From: Lampris incognitus
Taxonomy: Eukaryota > Chordata > Actinopteri > Lampriformes > Lampridae
Length of the DNA: 64,000 nt
Assembly (NCBI RefSeq): GCF_029633865.1
Contig: NC_079212.1
Coordinates: 87,594,986 to 87,658,985 of the forward strand
Direction: 5' to 3'
In this document: piece after piece, positions 54,101 through 64,000 of the stretch
Layout of the letters: the number at the start of each line of letters is the position of its first letter
Position numbering within the stretch: the stretch's first letter is position 1
Translations under genes and position numbers: made by a program
The notes under the pieces: model-generated
What the model saw: only the letters and a program-made list of their open reading frames with translations
Told to the model about the DNA's origin: nothing
Database searches by the model: none

Positions 54101-57100
54101 CCGGCAGTTCCGACAGTCATCCTGGCTGACGTTCGTTCTCTGGACAGTGACTTTTTTTTCCGTTTAGTTTAGATATATGTGTTAGTTTCGATATATGAGT
54201 TCTTGTAGTTTGGATGTGTGTTTTTGTCTTTGTGTTGCACTGATGTGGGCTGGAGAAACCATGTTTCGTTTCATTTAATGTGCACAAGTGCATGAAATGA
54301 AACGACAGTGTTTCTGATTCTGATATAGACAATTATTCATGCCATACATGATAAATTTAAGAAAATTTACAGCACATCGACATCGATGAGTGAATGAGAG
54401 GGAGGACAGTGGAATGGTGAGGATGCAAGTAGAGGTGACGAAGGTGGATGAGTTTAAATACTTGGTGTCAACTGTCCAAAGAAACGGGGGGTGCAGAAGA
54501 GAGGTGAGGAAGAGAGTGCAGGCAGGGTGGAGTGGGTGGAGAAGAGTGTCAGGAGTGATGTATGACAGAATGGTACCAGCAAGAGTTAAAAGGAAGGTTT
54601 ACAAGATGGTTGTGAGACCAGCAATGTTATATGGTTTGGAGACAGTGGCACTGATGAAAAGACAGGAGGCGGAGCTGGAGGTGGCAGAGTTGAAGATGAC
54701 AAGATTTTCATTGGGAGTGATGAAGAAGGGCAGGATTAGGAACGAGTATATTAGAGGGACAGCTCAGGTTGGACGGTTTGGAGACAAAGCAAGAGAGACA
54801 AGATGGAGATGGTTTGGACATGTGTGGAGGAGAGATGCTGGGTATATTGGGAGAAGGATGCTGAATATGGAGCTGCCAGGGAAGAGGAGAAGAGGAGGTT
54901 CATGGATGTGGTGAGGGCGGAGCAGCCGAAAGTAGTAGTAGTAGTAGAGCACATGGACAGTTCCAGAAAAGCAGATTTTCACTTAATCACAGAGGATTCC
55001 AAGGGGTTTGTCAGTGAAACAGGAAGTATTAGTATTTAAATTACCAGCAGATTGATGAGCAGCTCCCTGAAAGACTTCGTATCTTCTTCAGTCAGCCACT
55101 GTTCCCCTGCCTCCTCCGCATTTTTTCGAGTTAAGATCTTCACTTCAATTTTACCTGGAACACATAAAGATGGGAGCTAGCCATTTGTACCCACAGACCG
55201 CTAATTGGCTAAAATAAAAAATGATGGGTTACGGTAACAATTAAACCTGATGAAAAAAGTTACAAACACAACAGTGGATGAAAAGAACATGGATGGATGA
55301 CACACAGTTTTCATTTCAATGCTCACTTCAGGAGAAGCTACAAACTCAACCCTCCTACAGTGGAAGTGAGGTGAGAGAATTTTTTTTGCCTCATGATGAC
55401 AGGGTCTAGACTTGTCAATCAATTGTGGGAAACCCCCCCCCCCCCACTAATTTAGAGGAGTTTTGGGTCAAATACCTAACCTAGTTTGGACCCGCACTGG
55501 CTCAAGGATCACTTTATTTGGATCTTCAGTAAAAAAGTTCAATTTGGGCATCTAGGTGGCGTGGCAGTCTATTCTGTTGCTTACCAACACGGGGGTCTCT
55601 GGTTCGAACCCCCGCGTTATCTCCGGCTTGGTCAGACACACAATTGGCTGTGTCTGCGGGTGGGAAGCCGGATGTGGGTATGTGTCCCGGCCGCTGCACT
55701 AGCGCCTCCTCTGGTCAGTTCGGGGCGCCTTTTTGGGGGGAAATAGCGTAATCCTCCCATTTGCTGGTGAAACTCCTCACTGTCAGGTGAAAAGAAGCGG
55801 CTGGCGACTCCACATGTATCGGAGGAGGCATGTGGTAATCTACAGCCCTCCCCAGATCGGCAGGGGGGGTGGAGCAGCGACCGGGACGGCTCGGAAGAGT
55901 GGGGTAATTGGCCAAGTACAATTGGGGAGAAAAAGGAAAAGGGGGGGGGGGTGTTGAAAAAAAAAGTTCAATTTTACTGTCCTCAGTCTACATATAAATA
56001 TCTGAGCTCAGCCTTCGATGCGCCACCTCTGGCAAAAACAATGCCATAAATGGCGTGGGTGTGTTATCAACAATGTGCTCCGAATACCAAATATAATAAG
56101 TCACACCGAGAGGGCAGCAGCAAAGAGATTCCATGGCGTGTAGATCAATGGTAATATACTCTACCCCTAAAATAAACCCTGACTGGCAGTTGTAAGAGTT
56201 CTGTATCCCATCATGGTCATGGCTCTGTGAGGGTCTCCCAATACTGTGGCTGGTTTACTGCTCGTCTACTGATTCCGCAGTTACACACCTAAACATGTTT
56301 CTATATATACATATATAGATATATATAGATATAACACACAGATGAGAAGAAAGATATACAAACGGGTATGCTTAAGAAGATAACAGATGGAAGAAAGACA
56401 GGCCGTGTGTGTTTGGGCACTCCCCTTCCTACCTTCGGCCTTCAGTCCTGCTTTTTCTAGCTGCTCTTTAACCACGTCCTTTATGTGCTGCCACTGGGGG
56501 TCGCCTTCTCCCATCTCCTGAACTTTGACCTCCCCATCGGGGCTGCTGCCCGTCTTATACTTAGTAATTTTGATCTTAACTTGGTCGTCAGCCGCTTGGT
56601 CTGGGGTGACGGGATAGAAGAGGGACAAAAAGGCACAGGGTCACCTCAGAACCCAGCGATGGGGTCAGAGGATGGAGGTGGTAAGAGCCAGAAATACATC
56701 CACCAGTGTTTCAAAGATCTCCTTGTGAATGTAGGCATTACTTGTGGGTATTTTGACAGATCGCAAGTATTATTATGATGAAGAACAGCTGCTAACTGAT
56801 GCAAGTAAAATGTCCGTCTGACAGATTCTCACGTGGAGCCACTTCAGTTCTTATGACATCTTACCACAGTACACAGAGTATGTGTGTTAATCTTGGACAA
56901 ATACTGAGTCCCCACTTCTAGAGGTACTTAACATGGGACTAACAGACATTAACAGATGAGTGAATGTGAAAGATGAGGGCAGACACGGGGACGAGCACAC
57001 GGGTCCAGGCAGGCTGCATGTTTACCTGGCTGTTTGGGGGCCAGGCTGGGACTTCCCCTTGTAGGATCACTGGCTCGCTGACTGCTTTCTGTTTGCGGCT

Positions 57101-59006
57101 CCGTCTGCTGGATTTCTTTATCCTCAAGATGGTCGAGTAGCTTGTCAAGGGTGGTCTCAAGTGTCTGCGTCGCCTGAGTGCGGTCAAACTCCCCCTTAAG
57201 TCCTTCTGTCTCCAGCTCCTGTTGTGCCTAGCGTACAACGACAAGTGTCCCATTTCAAACCGCTCACTTAGAAAGTTCTCGCCAAATTATGGCTATAAAT
57301 AGTTTTTGTGGGTTTCAAGCTAGTAAATATTTAATACCATCAGCTGCCAAAGGTTTTTTTTTTCTCTCTCTCCCCCCCCCCTTTTCACCCCAATTTTACT
57401 TGGCCAATTACCCCACTCTACCAAGCCATCCCGGTCTCTGCTCCACCCCCCTGCCAATCCGGGGAGGGCTGCAGACTACCACATGCCTCCTCTGATACAT
57501 GCTGCTTGTTTTCACCTGACAGTGAGGAGTTTCACCAGGGGGACGTAGCACGTGGGAGGATCACGCTACGCCCCCCCCGAACATTCGCCCCGACCGACCA
57601 GAGGAGGCACTAGTGCAGTGACCAGGACACACCCCCACATCCGGCTTCCCACCCGCAGACACGGCCAATTGTGTCTGTAGGGACGCCTGACCAAGCCGGA
57701 CGTCACACGGGGATTCGAACCGGCGAGCCCCGTGTTGGTAGGCAACAGAATAGACCTCTGGCTTGGTCGGACGTCCCTACAGACAATTGGCCACGTCTGC
57801 GGGTGGGAAGCCGGATGTGGGTATGTGTCCTGGTTGCTGCACTAGCGCCTCCTCTGGTCAATCGGGGCGCCTGTTCAGGGGGAGGGGTAACTGGGGGGAA
57901 TAGCGTGATTCTCCCACGCACTACGTCCCCCTGGTGAAACTCCCCACTGTCAGTTGAAAAGAAGCAGCAGCATGTATCGGAGGAGGCATGTGGTAGTCTG
58001 CAGCCCTCCCCGGATCGGCAGAGGGGGTGGAGCAGCGACCGGGATGGCTCTGAAGAGTGGGGTAATTGGCCAGATACAATTGGGGAGAAAAACGGGGGTA
58101 AAAAAACAATGATGGGAGGGATTCATTATCTTGAGTTACTGTAATAGTTATGACCTTCTTTGCATTTCTGTGACCGTGAATTGCCAAGTTTTTTTCTGTG
58201 TACTGCGCAAGTGCACAGGACATCTCAGGAGAGACAGAGTGTAAGGTATGCGGGGCAGGGGGGAGGCAGAAAACAACGCTATATTTTCAATTTTGCCTGC
58301 TTCTTGTACACTAAAACGCCATTAATTACACCCGACACCTCGTTTATGATGTTGTCAAACTCCTTCTGCATTTCCTCTTTTATCTCCTCGATCTTGTCCG
58401 AGGGCACGGAGAGGTCAGCCATCTCATCCTCGAACTCCTGCAGCAGGTGCACGTCTTCGTCCATCTCATCATCGTGCTTCTTCTCAGCTCCTGCCTCCTG
58501 ACTGTTGGCTCGGGTTTTAGTTTTCTGTTAAGAGTCAGAAATAAATGCACTTAAACATAGCCCATCAGAGTATATTAAATAATTCTGAGTTGACCCGAAT
58601 GGACCACCGAGGACCTAGGGGAGCGCTGACCTTTCTGTTGCTCTCTTTGAGGTGCTGGACAAATTTCATCAGGTCTGCTGGTTCCGTGATGATTCTGAAG
58701 TTGAACTTCTCAACTACACAGGAGATTAAAATGAAAAGAGTGGGAAATTTAAGAAATAGTAATTTGCAAATAACCTGATTAAAACATTTCTTGACCTGTG
58801 TGAGAAAAACTGGTCATAGAAGCTGTCTAGAAACACAGAGGAAACTACATCACACATCACTAGACATGACCACAACACCCCTCCATCCATTATCGGAACC
58901 ACTCATCCTGCTCTCAGGGTGGCGGGGATGCTGCTGCCTATCTCAGCAGTCATTGGGCGGCAGGAGGGGAGACACCCTGGACAGGCTGCCAGGCCATCAC
59001 ACAGGG

Positions 59007-59065
<59 letters not shown>

Positions 59066-62000
59066 GGACAATTTAGTACGGCCGAGTCACCTGACCTACA
59101 TGTGTTTGGACTGTGGGAGGAAACCAGAGCCCCCAGAGGAAACCCACGCAGACACGGGGAGAACATGCAAACTCCACACAGAGGATGACCCGGGACGACC
59201 CCCAAGGTTGGACTACCTCGGGGCTTGAACCCAGAACTTTCTTGCTGTGAGGTGACCGTGCTAACCACTGCGCCACCGTGCCGCCATTACCACAACATAA
59301 CCCACCTAAACAAAGACCAGCTGAAAAAAACAAACAGGGAGCCATATACAGTGAGATTAAGGACGGCTCACATGGCCTCCTGAAGGGATCACCAGTCTAC
59401 ATCACCACTGTGCAGCTCACAGGATTTACTTTAAATTGTCCCCTGCTCACACCATTAACCTTTGAGCCAGTTCTCACTGTTGCTTCCATTACAGCTCATT
59501 CATGTGAGAAGGAGACAGTGAGAGAGCGAGAGAGAGAGAGAGAGAGAGAGAAAGAAAGGAAGCGATATCAATGTATTACCTTCATCACCTTCATCGATGA
59601 CTTCATTGTTCATTAACATATCTTCACTGTTGGCTGCCTGTAAGATCAAAACACTGTTAGTCTTGTGTGTGTAGTCACAACATGTTGCTGTCCACGGATG
59701 AGGAAGAAGAGCGGCTCTGTTGCCAGGCTAAGTTGGAAAGAAAAACCTCGCGGAGGTGGTATCTTCCACCACTTAACAATGGAGGGGGCAGAGAGGGGCA
59801 GTTCAGAATGTCGGTGAGGGATATGGGAAGTACGGATGAGGAACAACATCGTCTCCATACGGTATAAAAGTTGTAAAACCACGAAGAAGAAACTAAAGAA
59901 GGTTTCTGGTGCCACATGAAATGCACGTCGACGTGACACGGTTCCATGCCGAGCCGTGTTTTGCGTGACACCGGTACATGAACACTAGACACGCGTGGAC
60001 ACGAGCAGGCGGCCGTACGCTGAGGTCCGCTACTGGCGTCATTTTAGTCCACATGGACCCCAGCAGAGGACGGTCCGTGTCTGGTACGTCAAGACTATGA
60101 ACTGGCCTTTATTGCACATAGCGGTACAAGCAATGCTGTGACTTCACGCCATGCTACATGCTACATGCTTCCGTGATGTGAAGTCTGGCAACAAAAAAAA
60201 AACACACCTGGCTCTCCTGCTGGGAGGCAGCATCTTCTGAACCTTCTGGCTTGGTGACTCCATCCCAAAAGTCAGAGTCCTTTGGTTCTTCTTCTTCAGC
60301 GTCCTTACTTATACCAGCATGGTCTGCATCAATGAGGACACATGCACTCATCTTTTACACAACAACCTTATTTTACTGATGTACAAAACACACATTTCAT
60401 CACCTCATGTACAGATACGCAGCAGAATTATAACATCTCAGAAAACAACCAAACTCCAAAAACCTCACCTTTGCTATCTGACCCTGTGAGGTCGGGGTCG
60501 CCAGTGGGTGTGGGTGACTCCTCATCAGTTGTTGCCTCCACTGTGGCACCTGCTCCTTCATTACCTGCCAACATCTCATCGAGACTCCTCAGCTCCTCTG
60601 AGATCTGCTCGACTTTACGCTTAGTGTCCGCTAGGAGTGGAAGGAGAGAAGGATAGGAAAGAAAAAAGAAAAAGCCAGAGATGGAAACGAAAAAGAAATC
60701 AACACTAGTCCCAAGGCTTCCTTAAACTGAGCAGTAAACAGAAACGCTCACACATGCCAACAGCGGTACATTACAGTTCAGCATCTTCTCAAACACCTGG
60801 AGTCCTGCTAACTCACAGACTTGAGCCTTGACGTAGTCCATGTACTGCTGAGCACTCAGAGCCGGCTGGCACACGATACCCTGGGGTTTGGCAGTGGACG
60901 GTGGCAGCAGGAAGGGGTGCTGGCAGGTAAGGCTGGTGTGGACTGTCAGCACATACCGGCATGACTGAGGCTCGTCCACTCGTGCGATGTAGTCACCCGT
61001 GCCTTCCTCACACACAAACTGGAGAAGGAACAGCAACCAAGTCATCTCAGTACAGCCAAGAGATAATCAGGGTCCAAAAACCTTGCTTCCACTGACTTCA
61101 AACAAACAATGATTTGAATCAGTATCTGAATTCAAACATCATCTTCCCACCCTGACTTCGGTCTCCCTGGGACTTCCGTTGAGATCACATTTGGAACCGT
61201 TTATGTAGGCCTGACTGTGGTAGCGCTTCAGCCGGTGCTGCTTGGAGGCCTGAGAAATAAAGAAGGGGAAGGAATCATTTTAATATTAAAATGACTTGAT
61301 AAGGGCATCCGGGTGGCGTAGTGGTCTATTCCATTGCCTACCAACGCAGAGATCGCCGGATCAAATCGCCGCATTACCTCCGGCTTGGTTGGGCATCCCT
61401 ACAGACACAATTGGCCGTGTCTGCGGGTGGGAAGCCGGATGTGAGTATGTGCCCCAGTCACTACACTAGCGCCTCCTCTGGTTGGTCGGGGCGCCTGTTC
61501 AGGGGGGAGGGGGAACAGCGTGATGCTCCCACACGCTATGTCCCCCTGGTGAAACTCCTCACTGTCAGGTGAAAAGAAGCGGCTGATGACTCCACATGTA
61601 TCGGAGGAGGCACGTGGTAGTCTGCAGCCCTCCCCGGATCGGCAGAGGGGGTGGAGCCGCGACCGGGATGGCTCGGAAGAGTTGGGTAATGGGCCGAATA
61701 CAATTGGGGAGAAAAAAAGGGGGGACATTTTTTTTTTTTAAATGACTTGACAGTGTGTTGTATTGTAATTGCAGGAGGCCAACTGTACCTAAACCCGTCT
61801 CTGCAGAACTTAAGTGGATTTATAGGCTTCACTCATTAGTTGCCAATGAAAATTCTTGCAGTTTTCCGACCTATGATAAGTGATCCATGTGTTTGGTTTT
61901 TAGATGCATTATGAAGCTCAGATTACATAATATATCTTCTTGGTTTTCAATAGTACTGGGCAGTAAATCCATCAATCCATCCATTATCCAAGCCGCTTAT

Positions 62001-63438
62001 CCCGATCGGGGTCACGGGAATGCTGGAGCCTATCCCAGCAGTCATTGGGCGGCAGGCGGGGAGACACCCTGGACAGGCCACCAGTCCATAACAGGGCCAA
62101 CACATTCACACCTAGGGATGATTTAGTACGGCTGATCCACCTGACCTACATGTCTTTGGACTGTGGGAGGAAACCAGAGCACCCGGAGGAAACCCACGCA
62201 GACACGGGGAGAACATGCAAACTCCCCACAGAGGACGACCTGGGACGACCCCCAAGGTTGGACAGTAAAGGCAGGTTGGGTAATAAATCCATACTTTTAT
62301 TGGACGTAGAGATGAAGAAGGGGGAGATGCAGGAGGAAAAAATGGACAGGATTCAATGCAGGACCAGTGGGATGGGGTGGTGGCATGTGGGTGGGGAAGT
62401 GGGGCACTCACAATGAATTAACGTCAACGTGTTCATTCCAGCCTCCTGCGACTCAGTAAGGAAATTCTATTTTTCCATTTTAAATAGACCAACAAAATGT
62501 AACATTGACTCTACTGTGTTTTCTCACCACTGGTTGTGAGAAATGAAAGTCTTGTGAACGTGGCTGCTGAGTGTAGTGTCAGCCTGAACATGTTTCACAT
62601 ACAATTAATTCTACTTATAGTTCCACATCTTTGTATTCCCCTCCCCACTTTTTCTCCCCAATTGTATCCAGCCAATTACCCCACCCTTCTGAGACGTCCC
62701 GGTCACTGCTCCACCCCCTCTGCCGATCCGGGGAGGGCTGCAGACTACCACATGCCTCCTCCAACACATGTGGAGTTGCCAGCCACTTCTTTTCACCTGA
62801 CAGTGAGGAGTTTCACCAGGGGGGACGTAGCGTGTGGGAGCATCACACTATTCCCCCCAGTTACCTCTTCCCCCTGAACAGGCGCTCCGACCGACCAGAG
62901 GAGGCGCTAATGCAGCAACCAGGACACATACCCACATCCGGCTTCCCACCCGCAGACACGGCTAATTGTGTGTGTAGGGACGCCCGACCAAGCCGGAGGT
63001 AACGCGGGGATTCGAACCGGCGATCTCCGTGTTGGTAGGCAATGGAATAGACCGCTACGCTACCTGGAGGACTGCATCTTTGTGTTCTTAACGAAAAAGC
63101 AAGAAATACTGGAGTAATGTATTGTCCCAAACCCTGTAAAAAATTAAAAAATAAAAAAATCTTGCTGTGTACACAGCAAACAAATAAAATGGCGGATGCA
63201 AAAATGAATTATACCTTTGCCGTTTCATTGCTCCAGTCAAATTCAGATTCAAAATAGCCAAGGAAGAGAACGTCGCCTTTGATTTCTGTGTCTGTTGAAA
63301 GAGCAGAAACTCCACTTGAACTCATCTCTCAACGTCAACACCAAGAAAACAAATGAGCGTAAAGAAATACTTACCTTCAAGGTGGTACTGTCTGATATAT
63401 TGTCCATGACAGAACTCGTATGTCCACCAGTCCTTCGT
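47752..63438 (-). CDS. os9: OS-9 endoplasmic reticulum lectin, 13 C-terminal coding exons (5' end outside window)
   Basis: Recognises trimmed mannose glycans on misfolded proteins in the ER lumen and delivers them to SEL1L-HRD1 for degradation. Exons: 63375-63438, 63215-63291, 61151-61249, 60817-61018, 60469-60630, 60208-60323, 59580-59637, 58631-58713, 58339-58524, 57026-57218, 56433-56600, 55045-55154 and 47752-47889. All join in frame (551 residues). The first four build the MRH lectin domain: KDWWTYEFCHGQYIRQYH, GDVLFLGYFESEFDW, HRLKRYHSQAYINGSKCDLNG and EGTGDYIARVDEPQSCRYVL, with its cysteines. Then come acidic DSDFWDG, PADLMKFVQHLK, coiled acidic regions, KIEVKILTRKN and a C-terminal coil ending in DSDDVDI. 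The last intron is 7.2 kb. The signal peptide exon is not in the window. Confidence 0.96.
47988..48027. repeat. (TA)n microsatellite, os9 last intron
   Basis: About 40 bp of AT alternation. Confidence 0.9.
48060..48165 (+). repeat. tRNA-like SINE fragment, family D
   Basis: TAGCCGAGAGGTTAGTGATG followed by GTGTCGAATCCCGCACC resembles A and B boxes of a tRNA-derived SINE. It ends in a (TA)n tract at 48158-48189. Confidence 0.5.
48195..48626 (-). repeat. tRNA-like SINE, family B
   Basis: Contains CCCCAATTGTACTTGGCC at the tail side and the GGATTCGAAACGGCGAC B-box region near 48555, minus orientation. Family B is the commonest repeat in the os9 introns. Confidence 0.8.
48778..49200 (+). repeat. 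tRNA-like SINE, family B
   Basis: Starts GAGCGTCCGGGTAGCGTAGC with GGTTCAAATCCCCGTG and ends in an A-rich tail near 49200. Confidence 0.85.
49228..49590 (+). repeat. tRNA-like SINE, family C
   Basis: GGTGGCGTAGCGGTCTAAGC and GGGGTTCGCGCCCC give A- and B-box-like motifs, followed by a distinct body and an AT-rich tail. Confidence 0.7.
50040..50402 (-). repeat. SINE, family A, with long (ATCC)n tail
   Basis: An expanded CATCC array at 50070-50145 precedes the body, which ends at GAGGCGACCGCG. Confidence 0.85.
50755..51165. repeat. AT-rich minisatellite (ACCCACAATATACA type)
   Basis: Roughly 25-32-bp units of ACCCACAATATACACATGTATATATAAC-like sequence alternate. The unit itself is self-complementary (ATATACATGTATAT), so cruciforms are possible. 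Shadow frames on both strands (YCGYIIYTYVYC-type) are not genes. Confidence 0.9.
51551..51648. repeat. 24-bp tandem repeat, four units
   Basis: CACCCAATGGGTAACCTGTC followed by CAAA is repeated four times, with G/T variants. The unit core CCCAATGGG is palindromic. Confidence 0.9.
51783..51948 (-). repeat. SINE, family A, truncated
   Basis: (ATCC)n tail, then CGAACCCAGGACCTTCCTGC and CTAACCACTGCGCCACCG. The middle of the element is missing. Confidence 0.75.
52474..52885 (+). repeat. tRNA-like SINE, family B
   Basis: GGGCGTCCGGGTGGCATGGC start, GGTTCGAATCCCCGTG B box, A-rich end. A small deletion lies around 52672. Confidence 0.85.
53565..54100. repeat. Tandem duplication of a 266-bp unit
   Basis: Two units end in GCTAAGCTAACTGCTAGCCC (53809 and 54075) with the intervening sequence aligned throughout (GCTGGATCGGCTG, GACAGGACGCAGAAGC). 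The 3' sequence after 54100, with AATGTGCACAAGTGCATG, looks like a retroelement tail. Family not identified. Confidence 0.75.
54385..54960 (+). pseudogene. RTE-like non-LTR retrotransposon, 3' end of RT ORF
   Basis: The frame encodes the C-terminal region found in fish RTE-type elements: VDEFKYLVSTVQRNGG, VRPAMLYGLETVAL, AELEVAELKMTRFSLGV and RWFGHVWRRDAGYIGRRML. A frameshift lies near 54890. A short (AGT)n tail at 54935-54950 ends the insertion. The RT catalytic domain is absent, so this is a 5'-truncated dead copy inside the last os9 intron, antisense to os9. Confidence 0.8.
55545..55955 (+). repeat. tRNA-like SINE, family B
   Basis: GGCATCTAGGTGGCGTGGCA start, CTGGTTCGAACCCCCGCG B box, AATTGGGGAGAAAAAGG tail. 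Confidence 0.85.
57370..57755 (-). repeat. tRNA-like SINE, family B, left arm of an inverted pair
   Basis: Minus-oriented copy ending with GGTAGGCAACAGAATAGACC at its 5' side. It directly abuts a plus-oriented copy. Confidence 0.85.
57756..58100 (+). repeat. tRNA-like SINE, family B, right arm of an inverted pair (5'-truncated)
   Basis: Starts within the family consensus at TCTGGCTTGGTCGG, lacking the A and B boxes, and ends in the GGGGAGAAAAAC tail. Confidence 0.85.
58877..59287 (-). repeat. SINE, family A, with internal (CA)n
   Basis: CCATCCATTATCGG tail side, body with a (CA)n expansion at 58990-59060, and head CTAACCACTGCGCCACCG at the right. Confidence 0.85.
59521..59560. repeat. (GA)n microsatellite, os9 intron
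   Basis: GAGAGAG run ending only about 20 bp from the os9 exon at 59580-59637, in the downstream intron (minus orientation). Confidence 0.85.
61302..61735 (+). repeat. tRNA-like SINE, family B
   Basis: GGGCATCCGGGTGGCGTAGT start, a mutated B box (GGATCAAATCGCC), and a T-rich end after AAAAAAAGGGGGG. Confidence 0.85.
61968..62265 (-). repeat. SINE, family A, 5' part missing
   Basis: CCATCAATCCATCCATTATC tail, body to GACCCCCAAGGTTGGAC. The B-box head is absent. Confidence 0.8.
62635..63075 (-). repeat. tRNA-like SINE, family B
   Basis: CCCCAATTGTATCCAGCC tail side and GGGGATTCGAACCGGCGATC B-box side, minus orientation, ending about 140 bp from the os9 exon at 63215. Confidence 0.85.
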
Positions 63439-63531
63439 CTGCAGAAAGTAGGGATAGAAAACAATACAAACCTCTTGAATTATAGCAAGCCACGCTTCAT
63501 TAATTAAGGGCAACAGCACATCCTTTATAAT

Positions 63532-64000
63532 AAACTAGCAGAGGTACCCGGCGTTGCCCGGGGAAAATGTTCTCACCAAAACCAACAACACGATCTGATC
63601 TTTACGATATAATCGATGGTGAAACATAGGATAGTTTATGATATGATACATGTGATAAACAAATGTTATTAACGAAAATTATCAAATGTCATAAATTTCA
63701 ATCCATTCATCAAGCTTCTTTGCCACTGTGTGTATTAATCGCTCAGTGCTCAAGCACCTCAGGGTAAACCACGTTGCGTGTCTTGTGGCAACAAAAAATT
63801 GTCACGTGCTTTGTGATAAGCAAGTTAAGAGTGCTCACCACTCTCACTCTTGCAACCTCGAATCCAGGGTGATGATCTACACTAATAACTCTGGCATCGA
63901 GGCTGAAAAATTCCTTTGATTGATATGACATAACAACGTATGGCATTGAATATCAAAAAGACACCACATTTTGCCACAAAATAAACTAAATTTTGCAAAT
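63532..64000. other. os9 intron at window edge; possible transposon terminus
   Basis: Begins with a short GC-rich hairpin CCCGGCGTTGCCCGGG (63548-63563) after ACTAGCAGAGGTA, then AT-rich sequence without ORFs of note. The hairpin motif looks like the end of a mobile element, but I cannot name the family. No os9 exon was found here, so the upstream exons lie beyond the window. Confidence 0.35.

Noticed and set aside
63743-63946. 67-residue minus frame as a possible os9 upstream exon
   Set aside because: No similarity to the N-terminal region of OS-9 and no suitable splice borders in phase.

Overview
The window looks like a teleost fish chromosome, probably a spiny-rayed fish. It has two vertebrate host genes with small, well-phased exons (os9 and c1galt1, both on the minus strand), long introns, a CpG-rich promoter region, and many transposon families typical of fish genomes. 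No bacterial features were seen. I cannot name the species.

Layout. 1-1.7 kb: the 5' end of an hAT transposon (minus) lying in a decayed BEL/Pao gag fragment. 1.8-6.4 kb: a young Ty3/Gypsy element (minus) with near-identical 201-bp LTRs, broken by one in-frame stop and one frameshift. 6.6-10.5 kb: a Harbinger-like ISL2EU/THAP-type transposon with long terminal inverted repeats. An intact Tc1-type transposon with a DD38E triad has inserted into its intron. 10.6-20.5 kb: a multi-exon plus-strand gene joining a CARF (ALS2CR8-like) domain, a MULE transposase domain with all three catalytic acids, a SWIM zinc finger and a long glutamine/serine/threonine-rich tail. At least three exons are frame-broken. 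20.9-29.8 kb: a second Ty3/Gypsy element (plus), whose gag-pol junction carries a slippery heptamer followed by a perfect H-type pseudoknot. Its left end has an anomalous LTR / host flank / LTR-tail structure. 31.1-34.8 kb: a 5'-truncated Penelope-like element (minus) with two internal minisatellites (a 36-bp unit, about 68 copies; an 18-bp unit, about 15 copies) and a hammerhead-like motif at its 3' end. 34.8-36.8 kb: two non-autonomous hAT elements with 8-bp target duplications.

39.0-46.0 kb: c1galt1, the Golgi core-1 O-glycan galactosyltransferase, with three coding exons, a probable GC-AG intron and a CpG island upstream. 47.7-63.4 kb: the last 13 coding exons of os9, the ER lectin that hands misfolded glycoproteins to the SEL1L-HRD1 ERAD complex. 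Its 5' exons lie beyond the right edge. All 13 exons join in frame. The os9 introns are packed with at least three tRNA-like SINE families, simple repeats, a duplicated 266-bp unit and an RTE-like retrotransposon tail.

Both host enzymes act on glycoproteins in the secretory pathway, but nothing in the sequence shows that they are co-regulated. The mobile elements are independent insertions, several of them nested. The most notable signals are the frameshift pseudoknot, the chimeric LTR junction, the CARF-MULE-SWIM gene, the hammerhead-like motif and the DD38E transposase. All calls come from reading the sequence; no database search was possible.
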